From Mycobacterium sp. NBC_00419 (GTDB lineage: Bacteria; Actinomycetota; Actinomycetes; Mycobacteriales; Mycobacteriaceae): DNA of 64,000 bases. The stretch spans positions 1,550,001 to 1,614,000 of the forward strand of contig NZ_CP107931.1 in assembly GCF_036023875.1 (NCBI RefSeq), read 5' to 3'. The position numbers and the translations under genes are program-made. The notes beneath the pieces are model-generated. The model did no database searches and was not told the DNA's origin. It was given only the letters and a program-made list of their open reading frames with translations. Of this stretch, positions 53,323 to 61,735 are shown piece by piece (the first letter of the stretch is position 1; each line of letters begins with the position of its first letter).

Positions 53323-54024
53323 CCCCTTCCTTGTAGACGTTGATCCGTCGGCGGAACCCGACCGAGCTCCGAGACGTACTAGATCCATGTTGCGAGATGG
53401 CTAATTGAGGGGGCGCACTCGGGGGTTGGTCGAAGGCGGCAACTCCCAACGGTGGCGTTCGTGGATAGAACGGACAACCGCTTCCGCGTTCGCCTGAAGT
53501 TCAGCTAGAACCGTGGCGTTGTGGCCAGTCGAGCGGAAGCGTCGCAGGTTGCTGCTTAGAACGTGCGCCCAGCTCATCAGCGGTTCGAGATTCTTCACTC
53601 GCTGCTCTACCGTCTCCCCCTGCTCAGAGACCTCCATCACTTGTCGGCTTATCGTTGCGCCCAGCGTGCGCTCGGCGTCCAACCAAGAGTCGATTCCATC
53701 CCAGCCTTCGAGCTGATCGACAAGCGCAATCATCGTGATCCTGAGATTTTGCAGTCGCTCACCAACTGGCTGTGCCATGGGATCGAAACCAATAAGCCGC
53801 TGTACGGCTTCCTGGACAGCGAACCACCGAGCGTCCACCGCGGCATCGCGTGACGCAGCAAGCGCCTCGTTGGCGCGCTTGTTCGCCTGGTACGTCCCGA
53901 TGCCAGCGACTAGCAGTGAAAGACCCGAGATGACCAACGCGACGATTTCCACCATCGAATCGTGTCACCATCCGATGGTGGGGTCCGCCACTTCTCCTAC
54001 CCCTTGCTTGTAGACGTTGATCCG
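53323..54024. repeat. 25-bp repeat preceding each inserted gene
   Basis: Two copies, 53323-53347 and 54000-54024, 24 of 25 identical, beginning CCCCTT and ending ACGTTGATCCG on the plus strand. On the minus strand each stands directly before one gene (53303 and 53955 starts), which suggests a repeated recombination site of a cassette-like unit. Confidence 0.7.
53401..53955 (-). CDS. Membrane-anchored protein of unknown function
   Basis: 184 residues: one N-terminal helix (about 3-21, EIVALVISGLSLLVAGIGTY), then a long helical, probably coiled-coil cytosolic part (QANKRANEALAASRDAAVDARWFAVQEAVQRLIG..., VMEVSEQGETVEQRVKNLEPLMSWAHVLSSNLRRF). No known domain is recognised. Codon use and GC differ from the core genes. 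Located between ychF and the HEPN gene in the same direction; might be a partner or an independent cassette. Confidence 0.6.
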   Translation of the reverse strand: MVEIVALVISGLSLLVAGIGTYQANKRANEALAASRDAAVDARWFAVQEAVQRLIGFDPMAQPVGERLQNLRITMIALVDQLEGWDGIDSWLDAERTLGATISRQVMEVSEQGETVEQRVKNLEPLMSWAHVLSSNLRRFRSTGHNATVLAELQANAEAVVRSIHERHRWELPPSTNPRVRPLN

Positions 54025-55088
54025 AACCGGAACTCCACCACGTCGCCGTCGACCATGACGTACTCCTTGCCCTCCATGCGCACCTTGCCCGCGGCCTTGG
54101 CCGCGGCCATCGAGCCGGCCTCGACGAGATCGGTGAACGACACGATCTCGGCCTTGATGAAACCCTTCTCGAAGTCGGTGTGGATCACCCCGGCCGCCTT
54201 CGGCGCGGTGTCACCGCGGTGAATCGTCCACGCGCGCGCCTCTTTCGGCCCCGCGGTCAGGTAGGTCTGCAGATTCAGGGTGTGAAAACCGGCCCGCGCC
54301 AACGCATCCATGCCCCGCTCGGTCTGCCCGATCGACTCCAGCAGCTCGGCGGCCGACTCGTCGTCGAGCTCCTGCAACTCGGCCTCGATCTTGGCGTCCA
54401 GGAACACCGCATCAGCCGGTGCCACCAGCGCCCGCAGCTCGGCGATCCGCGCGTCGTCGGTGAGCACCGACTCGTCGGCGTTGAACACATACAGGAACGG
54501 CTTGATCGTCATCAGGTTCAGCTCGCGCAGCAGCGACCAGTCCTTGCCGCTGGCGAACAACGTCGTCCCGCCGTTGAGCAGCTCCTGGGCCGCCACCGCC
54601 GCCTCGTGCACCGCCTTGCGGTCCTTGTTGTTGCGGGCTTCCTTCTCCAGCCGCGGCACCGCCTTCTCCAGCGTCTGCAGATCGGCCAGGATCAGCTCGG
54701 TCTCGATGACCTCGATATCGGACTTCGGGTCCACCTTGCCGTCAACGTGCACCACGTCGTCGTCGGCGAACACCCGCACCACCTGACAGATGGCATCGCA
54801 CTCACGAATGTTCGCCAGGAACTTGTTCCCCAGGCCCGCGCCCTCGGAGGCGCCCTTCACGATTCCGGCGATATCCACGAACGTCACCGGCGCCGGCAGG
54901 ATCCGCTCGGAGCCGAAGATTTCCGCCAACTTCACCAGCCGCGGATCGGGCAGCGGGACGACGCCCTCGTTCGGCTCGATCGTGGCAAACGGGTAGTTCG
55001 CCGCCAGCACGTTATTGCGGGTCAACGCGTTGAACAGAGTCGATTTACCGACATTGGGCAGACCGACGATTCCTAGGCTGAGGCTCAC
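53997..55088 (-). CDS. ychF: Ribosome-associated GTPase/ATPase YchF (OLA1 family), altered C-terminus
   Basis: 363 residues from GTG 55088 ([23 protein letters not shown]). G1 GLPNVGKST, switch region [15 protein letters not shown]3 [19 protein letters not shown], the G4 position NADE instead of NKxD (explaining ATP preference in this family), and a C-terminal TGS domain ([70 protein letters not shown]). The normal end FNV is replaced by GSTSTSKG through the 3' insertion. The function is probably retained because only the tail changes. Confidence 0.95.
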   Translation of the reverse strand: MSLSLGIVGLPNVGKSTLFNALTRNNVLAANYPFATIEPNEGVVPLPDPRLVKLAEIFGSERILPAPVTFVDIAGIVKGASEGAGLGNKFLANIRECDAICQVVRVFADDDVVHVDGKVDPKSDIEVIETELILADLQTLEKAVPRLEKEARNNKDRKAVHEAAVAAQELLNGGTTLFASGKDWSLLRELNLMTIKPFLYVFNADESVLTDDARIAELRALVAPADAVFLDAKIEAELQELDDESAAELLESIGQTERGMDALARAGFHTLNLQTYLTAGPKEARAWTIHRGDTAPKAAGVIHTDFEKGFIKAEIVSFTDLVEAGSMAAAKAAGKVRMEGKEYVMVDGDVVEFRFGSTSTSKG

Positions 55089-55158
55089 AGAGAGCACAGT
55101 CTACGAGAGGTACGACGCAACCCGGCGCCGCCGACGGCCCACATTCAACTCAAACCGG

Positions 55159-55164
55159 TACGGT
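55159..55164 (+). promoter_or_regulatory. Predicted -10 element of the DUF6542 gene (leaderless)
   Basis: TACGGT, 6 nt before the GTG at 55171. Confidence 0.4.
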
Positions 55165-55170
55165 CTACGT

Positions 55171-56253
55171 GTGTCAGCACAGCGGACCAGGTCGTCAGTT
55201 GCGGCCGAAAATCGCTCCGCGCACCCGAATCTCCCGGGGGTGCCGTGGTGGGCAGCTGTCCTCATTGCTGTGACCGCCACCACAATTGGATTCGCGATCG
55301 ACGCCGGCTCCGGCAACAAGGAACTCGGCGGCATGTTCGCAGCGCTGTACGCGCTGGGCTGCGTAGCCGCGGTGCTCGCCGTGCGACAGTCCGGCCTCTT
55401 CACCGCCGTCATCCAGCCGCCACTGCTGTTGTTCGTCGCCGTGCCGGGCGCCTATTTCCTGTTCCACGGCGCCTCGTTCACCAGCCTGAAGGACACCCTG
55501 ATCAACTGCGGCTATCCGTTGATCGAACGGTTCCCGCTGATGCTGTTCACCTCGGCCGCTGTGCTGTTGATCGGGATGGCGCGCTGGTACTTCGGAATGG
55601 CGGGCAAGTCGGCGGCAGCCGCCGCCCCCGCCGGTGACGTGGCCGCCGCACCGAGCAGGTTCGCCGGACTGGCGACAAAGGTCAGCTCACTGTTCGGCGC
55701 CTCGGCGCCGGAGGCCGCCGAGGACAAGCCGCAGCGCAAGCACAGCATCGACCGGCCGGCAGCCGCCGAGCGGCGGCCCCGATCGGGTCGCACCACCAAG
55801 CGGCCCGCACCAACCCGATCACGCCATGCCCGTCCCCCGCTGGAGGACATCACCGAGGTGCCGCAGGACCGTCCCCGCCGCCAAAGCGCCCGGCGCCGTC
55901 CCGAAGATCTCGACCCCGCCGCCGAGGCACCGCGCCGGCGGCCCCGCCCGCCGCGCGACGTCGACCCGCACATGCCGCCGCCGCGCCGCCGGGAACCGCG
56001 CGAGCCCCGTGAACCTCGCGAACCTCGTGAACGCCGCGACCCCTACAGCGCGCCGCCGCGCCGCGAGGGCCGCCATGAGCAGTATCCGCCGTATGAGCCG
56101 TACCGGCCCTCCTACGAGCCGTACCCGCCGTACGAGCCGTATGAGCCGTATGAGCCGCCAAGGCGCCGTCCGGCACCGGGTGTTCCCACCGGGGACACCA
56201 GCCACCACCCGATCTCTCGGGTGCGCTACCGGGATACCGGCGACGACCGCTGA
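55171..56253 (+). CDS. DUF6542 membrane protein with repetitive Arg/Pro/Tyr-rich tail
   Basis: 360 residues from GTG. Four hydrophobic segments (about 25-135: VPWWAAVLIAVTATTIGFAID, MFAALYALGCVAAVLAV, FTAVIQPPLLLFVAVPGAYFLF, LMLFTSAAVLLIGMARWYF), the DUF6542 core. Then about 220 residues of basic, Pro-rich low-complexity sequence with REP and YEPY repeats. By order it matches Rv1111c. The tail may bind nucleic acid or cell-wall partners; this is speculation. Confidence 0.82.
   Translation: MSAQRTRSSVAAENRSAHPNLPGVPWWAAVLIAVTATTIGFAIDAGSGNKELGGMFAALYALGCVAAVLAVRQSGLFTAVIQPPLLLFVAVPGAYFLFHGASFTSLKDTLINCGYPLIERFPLMLFTSAAVLLIGMARWYFGMAGKSAAAAAPAGDVAAAPSRFAGLATKVSSLFGASAPEAAEDKPQRKHSIDRPAAAERRPRSGRTTKRPAPTRSRHARPPLEDITEVPQDRPRRQSARRRPEDLDPAAEAPRRRPRPPRDVDPHMPPPRRREPREPREPREPRERRDPYSAPPRREGRHEQYPPYEPYRPSYEPYPPYEPYEPYEPPRRRPAPGVPTGDTSHHPISRVRYRDTGDDR
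55990..56160 (+). repeat. Tandem codon repeats (Arg-Glu-Pro and Tyr-Glu-Pro)
   Basis: Four tandem REP units with codon drift (about 55993-56030), then several YEPY/YPPYEPY units (about 56090-56157) inside the DUF6542 gene. Both are short in-frame tandem arrays that could vary in copy number among strains. Confidence 0.75.
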
Positions 56254-56257
56254 CGGC

Positions 56258-57262
56258 CTAGGTGCGGGCCGGGCGGATCTCCCGCGGTAGCGCGAACACC
56301 AATGTCTCGTTGGCTGTCGTCACTGATTGCACTGTGCCGTAACCGAATTCGGCCAACCGATCCAGCACACCGCGCACGAGCACCTCAGGTACCGACGCAC
56401 CGGACGTGACGCCCACGGTGGTGACACCCTCAAGCCAGGCCGGGTCGATGTCCTCGGCGTAATCCACCAGATGCGAGTCCTTGGCCCCGGCGCCCAGGGC
56501 CACCTCGACGAGGCGCACCGAGTTCGACGAGTTCCGCGAACCGACGACGATCACCAGGTCGCACTCGGGCGCCATCGCCTTGACCGCGCCCTGGCGGTTC
56601 TGGGTGGCGTAGCAGATGTCGTCGCTGGGCGGGTCCTGCAGCGTCGGGAACTTCTCCCGCAGCCGGCGCACCGTCTCCATGGTCTCGTCAACGCTCAGCG
56701 TGGTCTGCGAGAGCCAGATGACCTTGTTCGGGTCGCGCACGGTGACCTTGTCGACGGCATCCGGGTTGTCGACGACCTGGACGTGGTCCGGCGCCTCCCC
56801 GGCCGTGCCGACGACCTCCTCGTGGCCTTCGTGGCCGACCAGCAGGATGTCGTAGTCGTCGCGGGCGAAGCGCTTGGCCTCGTTGTGCACCTTGGTGACC
56901 AGCGGGCAGGTGGCATCGATCGTCTTCAGATTGCGCGCGGCGGCCTCTTCGTGGACCGTCGGCGCGACACCGTGGGCGGAGAACACGACGATGGCACCCT
57001 CGGGCACCTCATCGGTCTGCTCGACGAACACTGCCCCGGCCTTGGCCAGCGTCTCCACGACGTAGCGGTTGTGCACGATCTCGTGGCGCACGTACACCGG
57101 GGCGCCGTGCTTCTCCAGCGCGCGCTCCACGGTTTCCACCGCGCGGTCCACCCCGGCGCAGTAGCCGCGCGGCTCGGCCAGCAGGACACGCTTGGTTCCG
57201 ACTGCACTTCCCCCAGCCGTGCTGGAAGCACCGGGAATCCCCATGTTGACTGTTGGCGGCAT
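56258..57262 (-). CDS. ispH: 4-hydroxy-3-methylbut-2-enyl diphosphate reductase
   Basis: 334 residues from ATG 57262, one short of recalled LytB2 (Rv1110). Three [4Fe-4S] cysteines are present: [40 protein letters not shown]. Active-site residues include [19 protein letters not shown] and the [10 protein letters not shown] diphosphate site. It makes IPP and DMAPP in the last MEP pathway step. Essential; divergent from the LDAP-xse operon. Confidence 0.96.
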   Translation of the reverse strand: MPPTVNMGIPGASSTAGGSAVGTKRVLLAEPRGYCAGVDRAVETVERALEKHGAPVYVRHEIVHNRYVVETLAKAGAVFVEQTDEVPEGAIVVFSAHGVAPTVHEEAAARNLKTIDATCPLVTKVHNEAKRFARDDYDILLVGHEGHEEVVGTAGEAPDHVQVVDNPDAVDKVTVRDPNKVIWLSQTTLSVDETMETVRRLREKFPTLQDPPSDDICYATQNRQGAVKAMAPECDLVIVVGSRNSSNSVRLVEVALGAGAKDSHLVDYAEDIDPAWLEGVTTVGVTSGASVPEVLVRGVLDRLAEFGYGTVQSVTTANETLVFALPREIRPART

Positions 57263-57302
57263 GGTTTCAGGGTACGTTCCCGCGCGCCGCACGGGCCAGC
57301 CG

Positions 57303-57308
57303 TAGGCT
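57303..57308 (+). promoter_or_regulatory. Predicted -10 element of the LDAP-xseAB operon (leaderless)
   Basis: TAGGCT, 7 nt before the ATG at 57316. Confidence 0.4.
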
Positions 57309-57315
57309 GTCGCAC

Positions 57316-57891
57316 ATGGCAACAGCACCGTACGGGGTCCGCCTGCTGGTAGGGGCGGCCGTGACCGCCATCGAGGAGACCCGCAAGCTGCCCCAGACCA
57401 TCCTGATGTACCCGATGACGATGGTGAGCACCGTCGCTCAGATGGTGATGAAGGTCCAGCAGGATGTCGCTGACCTGGTCATCAAGGGTGACTCGGCGCT
57501 GGAGAGCATCTTCCCGCCCAAGGACGAGCAACCCGAGTGGGCGACCTTCGACGAGGATCTCCCGGCCGACGACGACGGCGCACCAGTCGACGGTGAGCGC
57601 CTCACCGAGGGCCGTTTTGCGCTGTATTCGGTGGCCGACGGGGTGGAGCCCAAGAGTCAGGAATCGGTCACCAAAGCCGCCGGCAAGAAGAAGGCGGCGG
57701 TCGCCGAACCTCCGGCGATCGCCGGGGAGCTCGACTACGAGTCGCTGACGCTGGCCCAGCTGCGCGCGCGGCTGCAGTCACTGTCGGTGGCCGACCTCGA
57801 GGCGCTGCTGGCCTATGAGGAAGCCTCTAAGTCCCGTGCGCCGTTCCAGACGCTGCTGGCCAACAGGATCACCCGCGCGACAGCCAAGTGA
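57316..57891 (+). CDS. Lipid droplet-associated protein (Rv1109c-like)
   Basis: 191 residues. [54 protein letters not shown] is an amphipathic, helical lipid-binding opening; the middle is acidic; the C-terminus contains [50 protein letters not shown], a SAP/Rho-N-like helical domain. Orthologues are annotated as lipid droplet-associated. Its stop overlaps the xseA start (GTGA), a conserved linkage. Confidence 0.85.
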   Translation: MATAPYGVRLLVGAAVTAIEETRKLPQTILMYPMTMVSTVAQMVMKVQQDVADLVIKGDSALESIFPPKDEQPEWATFDEDLPADDDGAPVDGERLTEGRFALYSVADGVEPKSQESVTKAAGKKKAAVAEPPAIAGELDYESLTLAQLRARLQSLSVADLEALLAYEEASKSRAPFQTLLANRITRATAK

Positions 57892-59114
57892 CCAACGATC
57901 AGGGCAGCTCGGCGGAGAACCCGTTCCCGGTTCGGGCTGTCGCCACCCGGGTGGCGGCCTGGATCGACAAGCTCGGCACCGTGTGGGTCGAGGGCCAGCT
58001 GACCCAGATCAACGTGCGCAGTTCGACTGCCTACATGGTGCTGCGCGATCCGGCGGCCAACATGTCGCTGGATGTCACCTGTCCGCGTGATCTGGTGGCC
58101 TCCGCGCCGGTCAAGCTCACCGAAGGCACCCAGGTCGTCGTCCTGGGCAGACCCAGCTTCTACACCGTTCGCGGCTCGTTCTCGTTGCGGGTCAGCGCAA
58201 TTCGGGCGGTCGGCGTCGGCGAGCTGCTGGCGCGCATCGAGCGGCTGCGGCGGCTGCTGGAGGCCGAGGGGTTGTTCGACCCGCGACTCAAGCGCCCGCT
58301 GCCGTTCCTGCCGTCGACCATCGGGCTGATCACCGGGCGAGCCAGCGCTGCCGAGCGCGACGTCACCACCGTGGCCGCCACGCGCTGGCCTGCGGTGCGC
58401 TTCGAGATCCGCAACACCGCGGTGCAGGGCACCAATGCGGTGGCACAGATCGTCGAGGCGCTGCGGGAGCTGGACGCCGACCCCGACGTCGATGTCATCG
58501 TGATCGCCCGCGGTGGTGGCGGCGTCGAGGAGCTGTTGCCGTTCTCCGACGAAACGCTGTGCCGGGCGATCGCCGCGTGCACCACCCCGGTGGTCAGCGC
58601 GATCGGCCACGAGCCCGACAACCCGCTGTGCGACCTGGTCGCCGACGTGCGCGCGGCCACCCCGACCGACGCCGCCAAGCGGGTCGTGCCCGACGCGGCG
58701 GCCGAATCAGCCCTGGTCGGCGAGCTGCGGCTGCGCAGCGCGCAGGCGCTGCGCAGCTGGGTCGGCCGCGAACAGCGCACGGTGGCGCAGTTGCGCAGCC
58801 GGCCGGTGCTGGCCGACCCGCTGCGCGGGCTGACCCAGCGCGGCGACGAGATCGACCGGGCCCGCGCCGCGGTGCGCCGTGACATCAACCGCCTGGTGGC
58901 CGCCGAGTCCGACCGGGTCGGCCATCTAAGCGCCCGGCTGGCGACGCTGGGACCGGCGGCCACCCTGGCGCGCGGCTACGCCGTGGTGCAGGACGCCGAC
59001 GGTGCCATCCTGCGGACGACGGCCGACGCGCCGGCCGGAACGCGGCTGCGCATCCGGGTTTCCGACGGCGCGGTAGGCGCCACCAGTACCGGCCCGACGG
59101 ATGGAGCCGCATGA
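57888..59114 (+). CDS. xseA: Exodeoxyribonuclease VII large subunit
   Basis: 408 residues. An N-terminal OB-fold ([41 protein letters not shown]), then the catalytic core with [75 protein letters not shown], and a helical C-terminus. With XseB it degrades single-stranded DNA to oligonucleotides. Translationally coupled on both sides. Confidence 0.95.
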   Translation: MTNDQGSSAENPFPVRAVATRVAAWIDKLGTVWVEGQLTQINVRSSTAYMVLRDPAANMSLDVTCPRDLVASAPVKLTEGTQVVVLGRPSFYTVRGSFSLRVSAIRAVGVGELLARIERLRRLLEAEGLFDPRLKRPLPFLPSTIGLITGRASAAERDVTTVAATRWPAVRFEIRNTAVQGTNAVAQIVEALRELDADPDVDVIVIARGGGGVEELLPFSDETLCRAIAACTTPVVSAIGHEPDNPLCDLVADVRAATPTDAAKRVVPDAAAESALVGELRLRSAQALRSWVGREQRTVAQLRSRPVLADPLRGLTQRGDEIDRARAAVRRDINRLVAAESDRVGHLSARLATLGPAATLARGYAVVQDADGAILRTTADAPAGTRLRIRVSDGAVGATSTGPTDGAA

Positions 59115-59335
59115 GTTCTGAAACGAAGCCCATTAGTGCGCTCGGCTACGAGGAGTGCCGTGACGAGCTCATCGAGGTGGTCAGGGCGCTCGAGCAGGGC
59201 GGGCTGGACCTCGACGCGTCGCTGAAGCTGTGGGAACGCGGTGAGCAGCTGGCACGACGCTGTGAAGAGCACTTAGCCGGAGCACGTCAGCGCATCGAGG
59301 ATGCGCTGGGGTCGCGCGAGGTCACCGACGGGTGA
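59111..59335 (+). CDS. xseB: Exodeoxyribonuclease VII small subunit
   Basis: 74 residues; [55 protein letters not shown] is the family signature. ATGA overlap with xseA. Several small subunits coat the helical arms of XseA. Confidence 0.95.
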   Translation: MSSETKPISALGYEECRDELIEVVRALEQGGLDLDASLKLWERGEQLARRCEEHLAGARQRIEDALGSREVTDG

Positions 59336-59371
59336 TCCGCGGGGCCGCCCTGACCTGGGGCACTGGCTAAC

Positions 59372-59385
59372 TAGAACGTGTTTCA
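59372..59385. promoter_or_regulatory. KstR-type box upstream of the 3-beta-hydroxysteroid dehydrogenase gene
   Basis: TAGAACGTGTTTCA matches TNNAACNNGTTNNA at every defined position, 15 nt before the ATG at 59401, so it likely overlaps the promoter. Confidence 0.75.
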
Positions 59386-59400
59386 GTTAAGCTCCCCGCC

Positions 59401-60486
59401 ATGGGTGATGCCACGCTGACAACCGAGCTGGGCCGCGTTCTGGTCACCGGCGGTGCCGGATTCGTCGGAGCCAACCTGGTGCGCGAGCTACTTGACCGGG
59501 GCCACCACGTCCGGGCTTTCGACCGGGCGCCGTCCGCGCTGCCGCCGCACGAACGGCTCGAGATTCTGCAGGGCGACATCTGCGACACCGAGACCGTCGC
59601 CGCGGCCGTCGCCGGCGTGGACACCATCTTTCACACCGCGGCGATCATCGACCTGATGGGCGGCGGTTCGGTCACCGAGGAGTACCGCAAGCGCAGCTTC
59701 GACGTCAACGTGGGCGGTACCAAGAACCTGGTGCACGCCGCACAGGCCGCGGGCGTCAAGCGGTTCGTCTACACCGCCTCCAACAGTGTGGTGATGGGCG
59801 GGCAGCGCATCGCCAACGGCGACGAAAACCTGCCCTACACAACACGGTTCAACGACCTCTACACCGAGACCAAGGTGACCGCCGAGAAGTTCGTACTCAG
59901 CTCCAACGACACCGGCGGCCTGCTGACCTGTTCGATCCGGCCCAGCGGCATCTGGGGCCGCGGCGATCAGACCATGTTCCGGATGCTGTTCCAGCGGGTG
60001 CTGGCCGGCCATGTCAAGGTGCTGGTCGGCGGCAAGGACGTCAAGCTGGACAACTCCTACATCCACAACCTGGTGCACGGATTCGTCCTTGCCGCAGAGC
60101 ATCTGGTGCCCGGCGGCAGCGCACCCGGACAGGCGTACTTCGTCAACGACGGCGAGCCGATCAACATGTTCGAGTTCTCCCGCCCCGTCGTGGAGGCCTG
60201 CGGCGAGCGTTACCCGACGTTCCGGATTTCCGGGCGGTTCGTGCACGCCGTGATGACCGGCTGGCAGTGGCTGCACTTCAAGTTCGGCCTGCCCCAGCCG
60301 CCGCTGGAACCCCTTGCGGTGGAACGGATTTACCTCGACAACTACTTCAGCATCGAGAAGGCCGCGCGCGATCTCGGCTACCAACCGCTCTACACCACCG
60401 AGCAGGCTCTGCAGCATTGCCTGCCGTACTACACCGAGCTGTTCGATCAGATGAAGAACGCCGACAAGCAGCCCGTCAACGCCTAG
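59401..60486 (+). CDS. 3-beta-hydroxysteroid dehydrogenase (Rv1106c-like)
   Basis: 361 residues, extended SDR/3-beta-HSD family. Rossmann VTGGAGFVGANLVRELLDRGHHVRAFDR, FHTAAIIDLMGG, catalytic Tyr/Lys in YTETKVTAEKFVL, RPSGIWGRGDQTM. In M. tuberculosis Rv1106c oxidises cholesterol to cholest-4-en-3-one. The KstR-type box in front supports sterol induction. The 3' end overlaps the convergent oxidoreductase gene by 4 nt. Confidence 0.92.
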   Translation: MGDATLTTELGRVLVTGGAGFVGANLVRELLDRGHHVRAFDRAPSALPPHERLEILQGDICDTETVAAAVAGVDTIFHTAAIIDLMGGGSVTEEYRKRSFDVNVGGTKNLVHAAQAAGVKRFVYTASNSVVMGGQRIANGDENLPYTTRFNDLYTETKVTAEKFVLSSNDTGGLLTCSIRPSGIWGRGDQTMFRMLFQRVLAGHVKVLVGGKDVKLDNSYIHNLVHGFVLAAEHLVPGGSAPGQAYFVNDGEPINMFEFSRPVVEACGERYPTFRISGRFVHAVMTGWQWLHFKFGLPQPPLEPLAVERIYLDNYFSIEKAARDLGYQPLYTTEQALQHCLPYYTELFDQMKNADKQPVNA

Positions 60487-61523
60487 TTCTCGGCCCAGGG
60501 CAGCAGAACGGCCTTGCCGGTGCTCTGCCGCGTCTCGATGAGGCGATGGGCCTCGGCCGCACGCGAAAGTGGAAGCTGCAGGCCGATATTGACCTTCAGC
60601 TCACCACTGGCGACGTAACTGGTCAACGCGTCCAGCGCTGGTCGTAGCGCCGAGGAGCCCTGCCCTTGATAGGGGTAGAGGCTGAAGAATCCGAGCGTCT
60701 GATTGGCGTTGAGCCTGCCCACCTGGAACTGCGCTCCGAAGTCCACGACAGGGCTGGTCTCGTCAGCCGAACCATAGGCGCTGAGACGTCCGAACGGCGC
60801 CAGGGCCGCGATGGCCTGATCGAACGCCGAGCCGCCGACGTTGACCAGCGCGGCGTCCACTCCCCTGCCGTCGGTGACGTCCAGGACTGCCGCACTCCAC
60901 CCGTCGTTGGTGTAATCGATGGTCACATCGGCACCGAGGTCACCAACCCACAGCCGTTTGGCCTGCGTGCTGGCCGCACCGACGATCAGTCCGGCCTTCA
61001 TGATTTTGGCCAGCTGGACACTCAGTGAGCCCAAACCGCCTGCGGCGGCAAGGATCAGGATCGAGTCGCCGGCACGTAGCCGTACGCCGTCGCGCAAGAG
61101 GAAGTACGCCGTCAGGCCTTGCACCAACAGAGCCGTCCCCTCAGCGAACCCGATCTGGTCCGGCAGGGGATGGACGGTGTCACTGTCGGCAACGACGTAC
61201 TGTGCGTAGCCGCCGGGACGCGCCGGCTGGACGATCCCGAACACCCGCTGCCCGACGCAGACTCCGTCCACGCCATCGCCGAGTTCTTCGACGGTGCCGG
61301 CGAACTCGCCTCCGAGAATGTGCGGGAGGGGCGGCTTGACCGGATAGTTGTTGCGCCGCTGTTCGATGTCGGCGAAGTTGACGCCGGCCGCCTCGTTGCG
61401 GATGAGTACCTGTCCGGCGGCGGGGCGCGGTTTAGGCAGATCTTCGTACACCAGGGTTTCCGGAGCGCCGTAGCGGTGGATCCGTACGGCTTTCATGGTC
61501 TCGATGGACGTTTCGGCGGACAT
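60483..61523 (-). CDS. Quinone oxidoreductase-like MDR/zinc-less alcohol dehydrogenase
   Basis: 346 residues from ATG 61523 with GAGGAG upstream. MKAVRIHRYGAPETLVYEDLPKPRPAAGQVLIRNEAAGVNFADIEQRR is the QOR opening; AGDSILILAAAGGLGSLSVQLAKIMKA is the NADPH site; the zinc ligands of ADHs are missing. It reduces quinones or enoyl/enone substrates with NADPH. It reads away from a region with two palindromes. Confidence 0.87.
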   Translation of the reverse strand: MSAETSIETMKAVRIHRYGAPETLVYEDLPKPRPAAGQVLIRNEAAGVNFADIEQRRNNYPVKPPLPHILGGEFAGTVEELGDGVDGVCVGQRVFGIVQPARPGGYAQYVVADSDTVHPLPDQIGFAEGTALLVQGLTAYFLLRDGVRLRAGDSILILAAAGGLGSLSVQLAKIMKAGLIVGAASTQAKRLWVGDLGADVTIDYTNDGWSAAVLDVTDGRGVDAALVNVGGSAFDQAIAALAPFGRLSAYGSADETSPVVDFGAQFQVGRLNANQTLGFFSLYPYQGQGSSALRPALDALTSYVASGELKVNIGLQLPLSRAAEAHRLIETRQSTGKAVLLPWAEN

Positions 61524-61579
61524 GCTCACTCCTCAAGCGTGGGGCCGGCGGACCGGCGGGCAGCGGTAACGCTAATCCA

Positions 61580-61594
61580 CAAAACGGATAATAT
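61580..61594. promoter_or_regulatory. AT-rich palindrome upstream of the quinone oxidoreductase gene
   Basis: GGATA-ATATA-TATCC, an unusually AT-rich 15-bp dyad for this genome, about 57 nt upstream of the QOR start. It contains TATA-type -10 sequences on both strands and may be an operator over the promoter. Confidence 0.4.
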
Positions 61595-61652
61595 ATATCC
61601 ACTTATTCCAGACTCACAGCGCCCTCCTAAGTCCGTGTGATCTAGTACACCC

Positions 61653-61679
61653 ACTGACCAAACGACCAATTTGGTCAGT
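61653..61679. promoter_or_regulatory. Large inverted repeat upstream of the acyltransferase gene, candidate TetR operator
   Basis: ACTGACCAAA and TTTGGTCAGT form perfect 10-bp arms around a 7-nt spacer (CGACCAA). It lies 57 nt before the acyltransferase GTG, in the divergent promoter region. Confidence 0.55.
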
Positions 61680-61735
61680 ACAGTCAAGGGTGGCCGGATG
61701 CTCACGGCCGCAACGAGCCAGGAGAGGTGGTCGCG

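Larger units (their letters stand above)
52485..54042. repeat. 19-bp direct repeats marking an insertion in the 3' end of ychF
   Basis: GAACCGGAACTCCACCACG occurs at 52485-52503 and 54024-54042 in the same orientation. On the minus strand both encode VVEFRF. The left copy continues to Asn-Val-stop, the normal YchF ending; the right copy belongs to the present ychF gene, which continues into GSTSTSKG. The two genes between the repeats have lower GC and non-mycobacterial codon use. Confidence 0.75.

Noticed and set aside
52485..54042. Searched the ychF insertion for an integrase, transposase or terminal inverted repeats
   Set aside because: None seen in any frame; the boundaries are direct repeats only, so it was not called an IS element.
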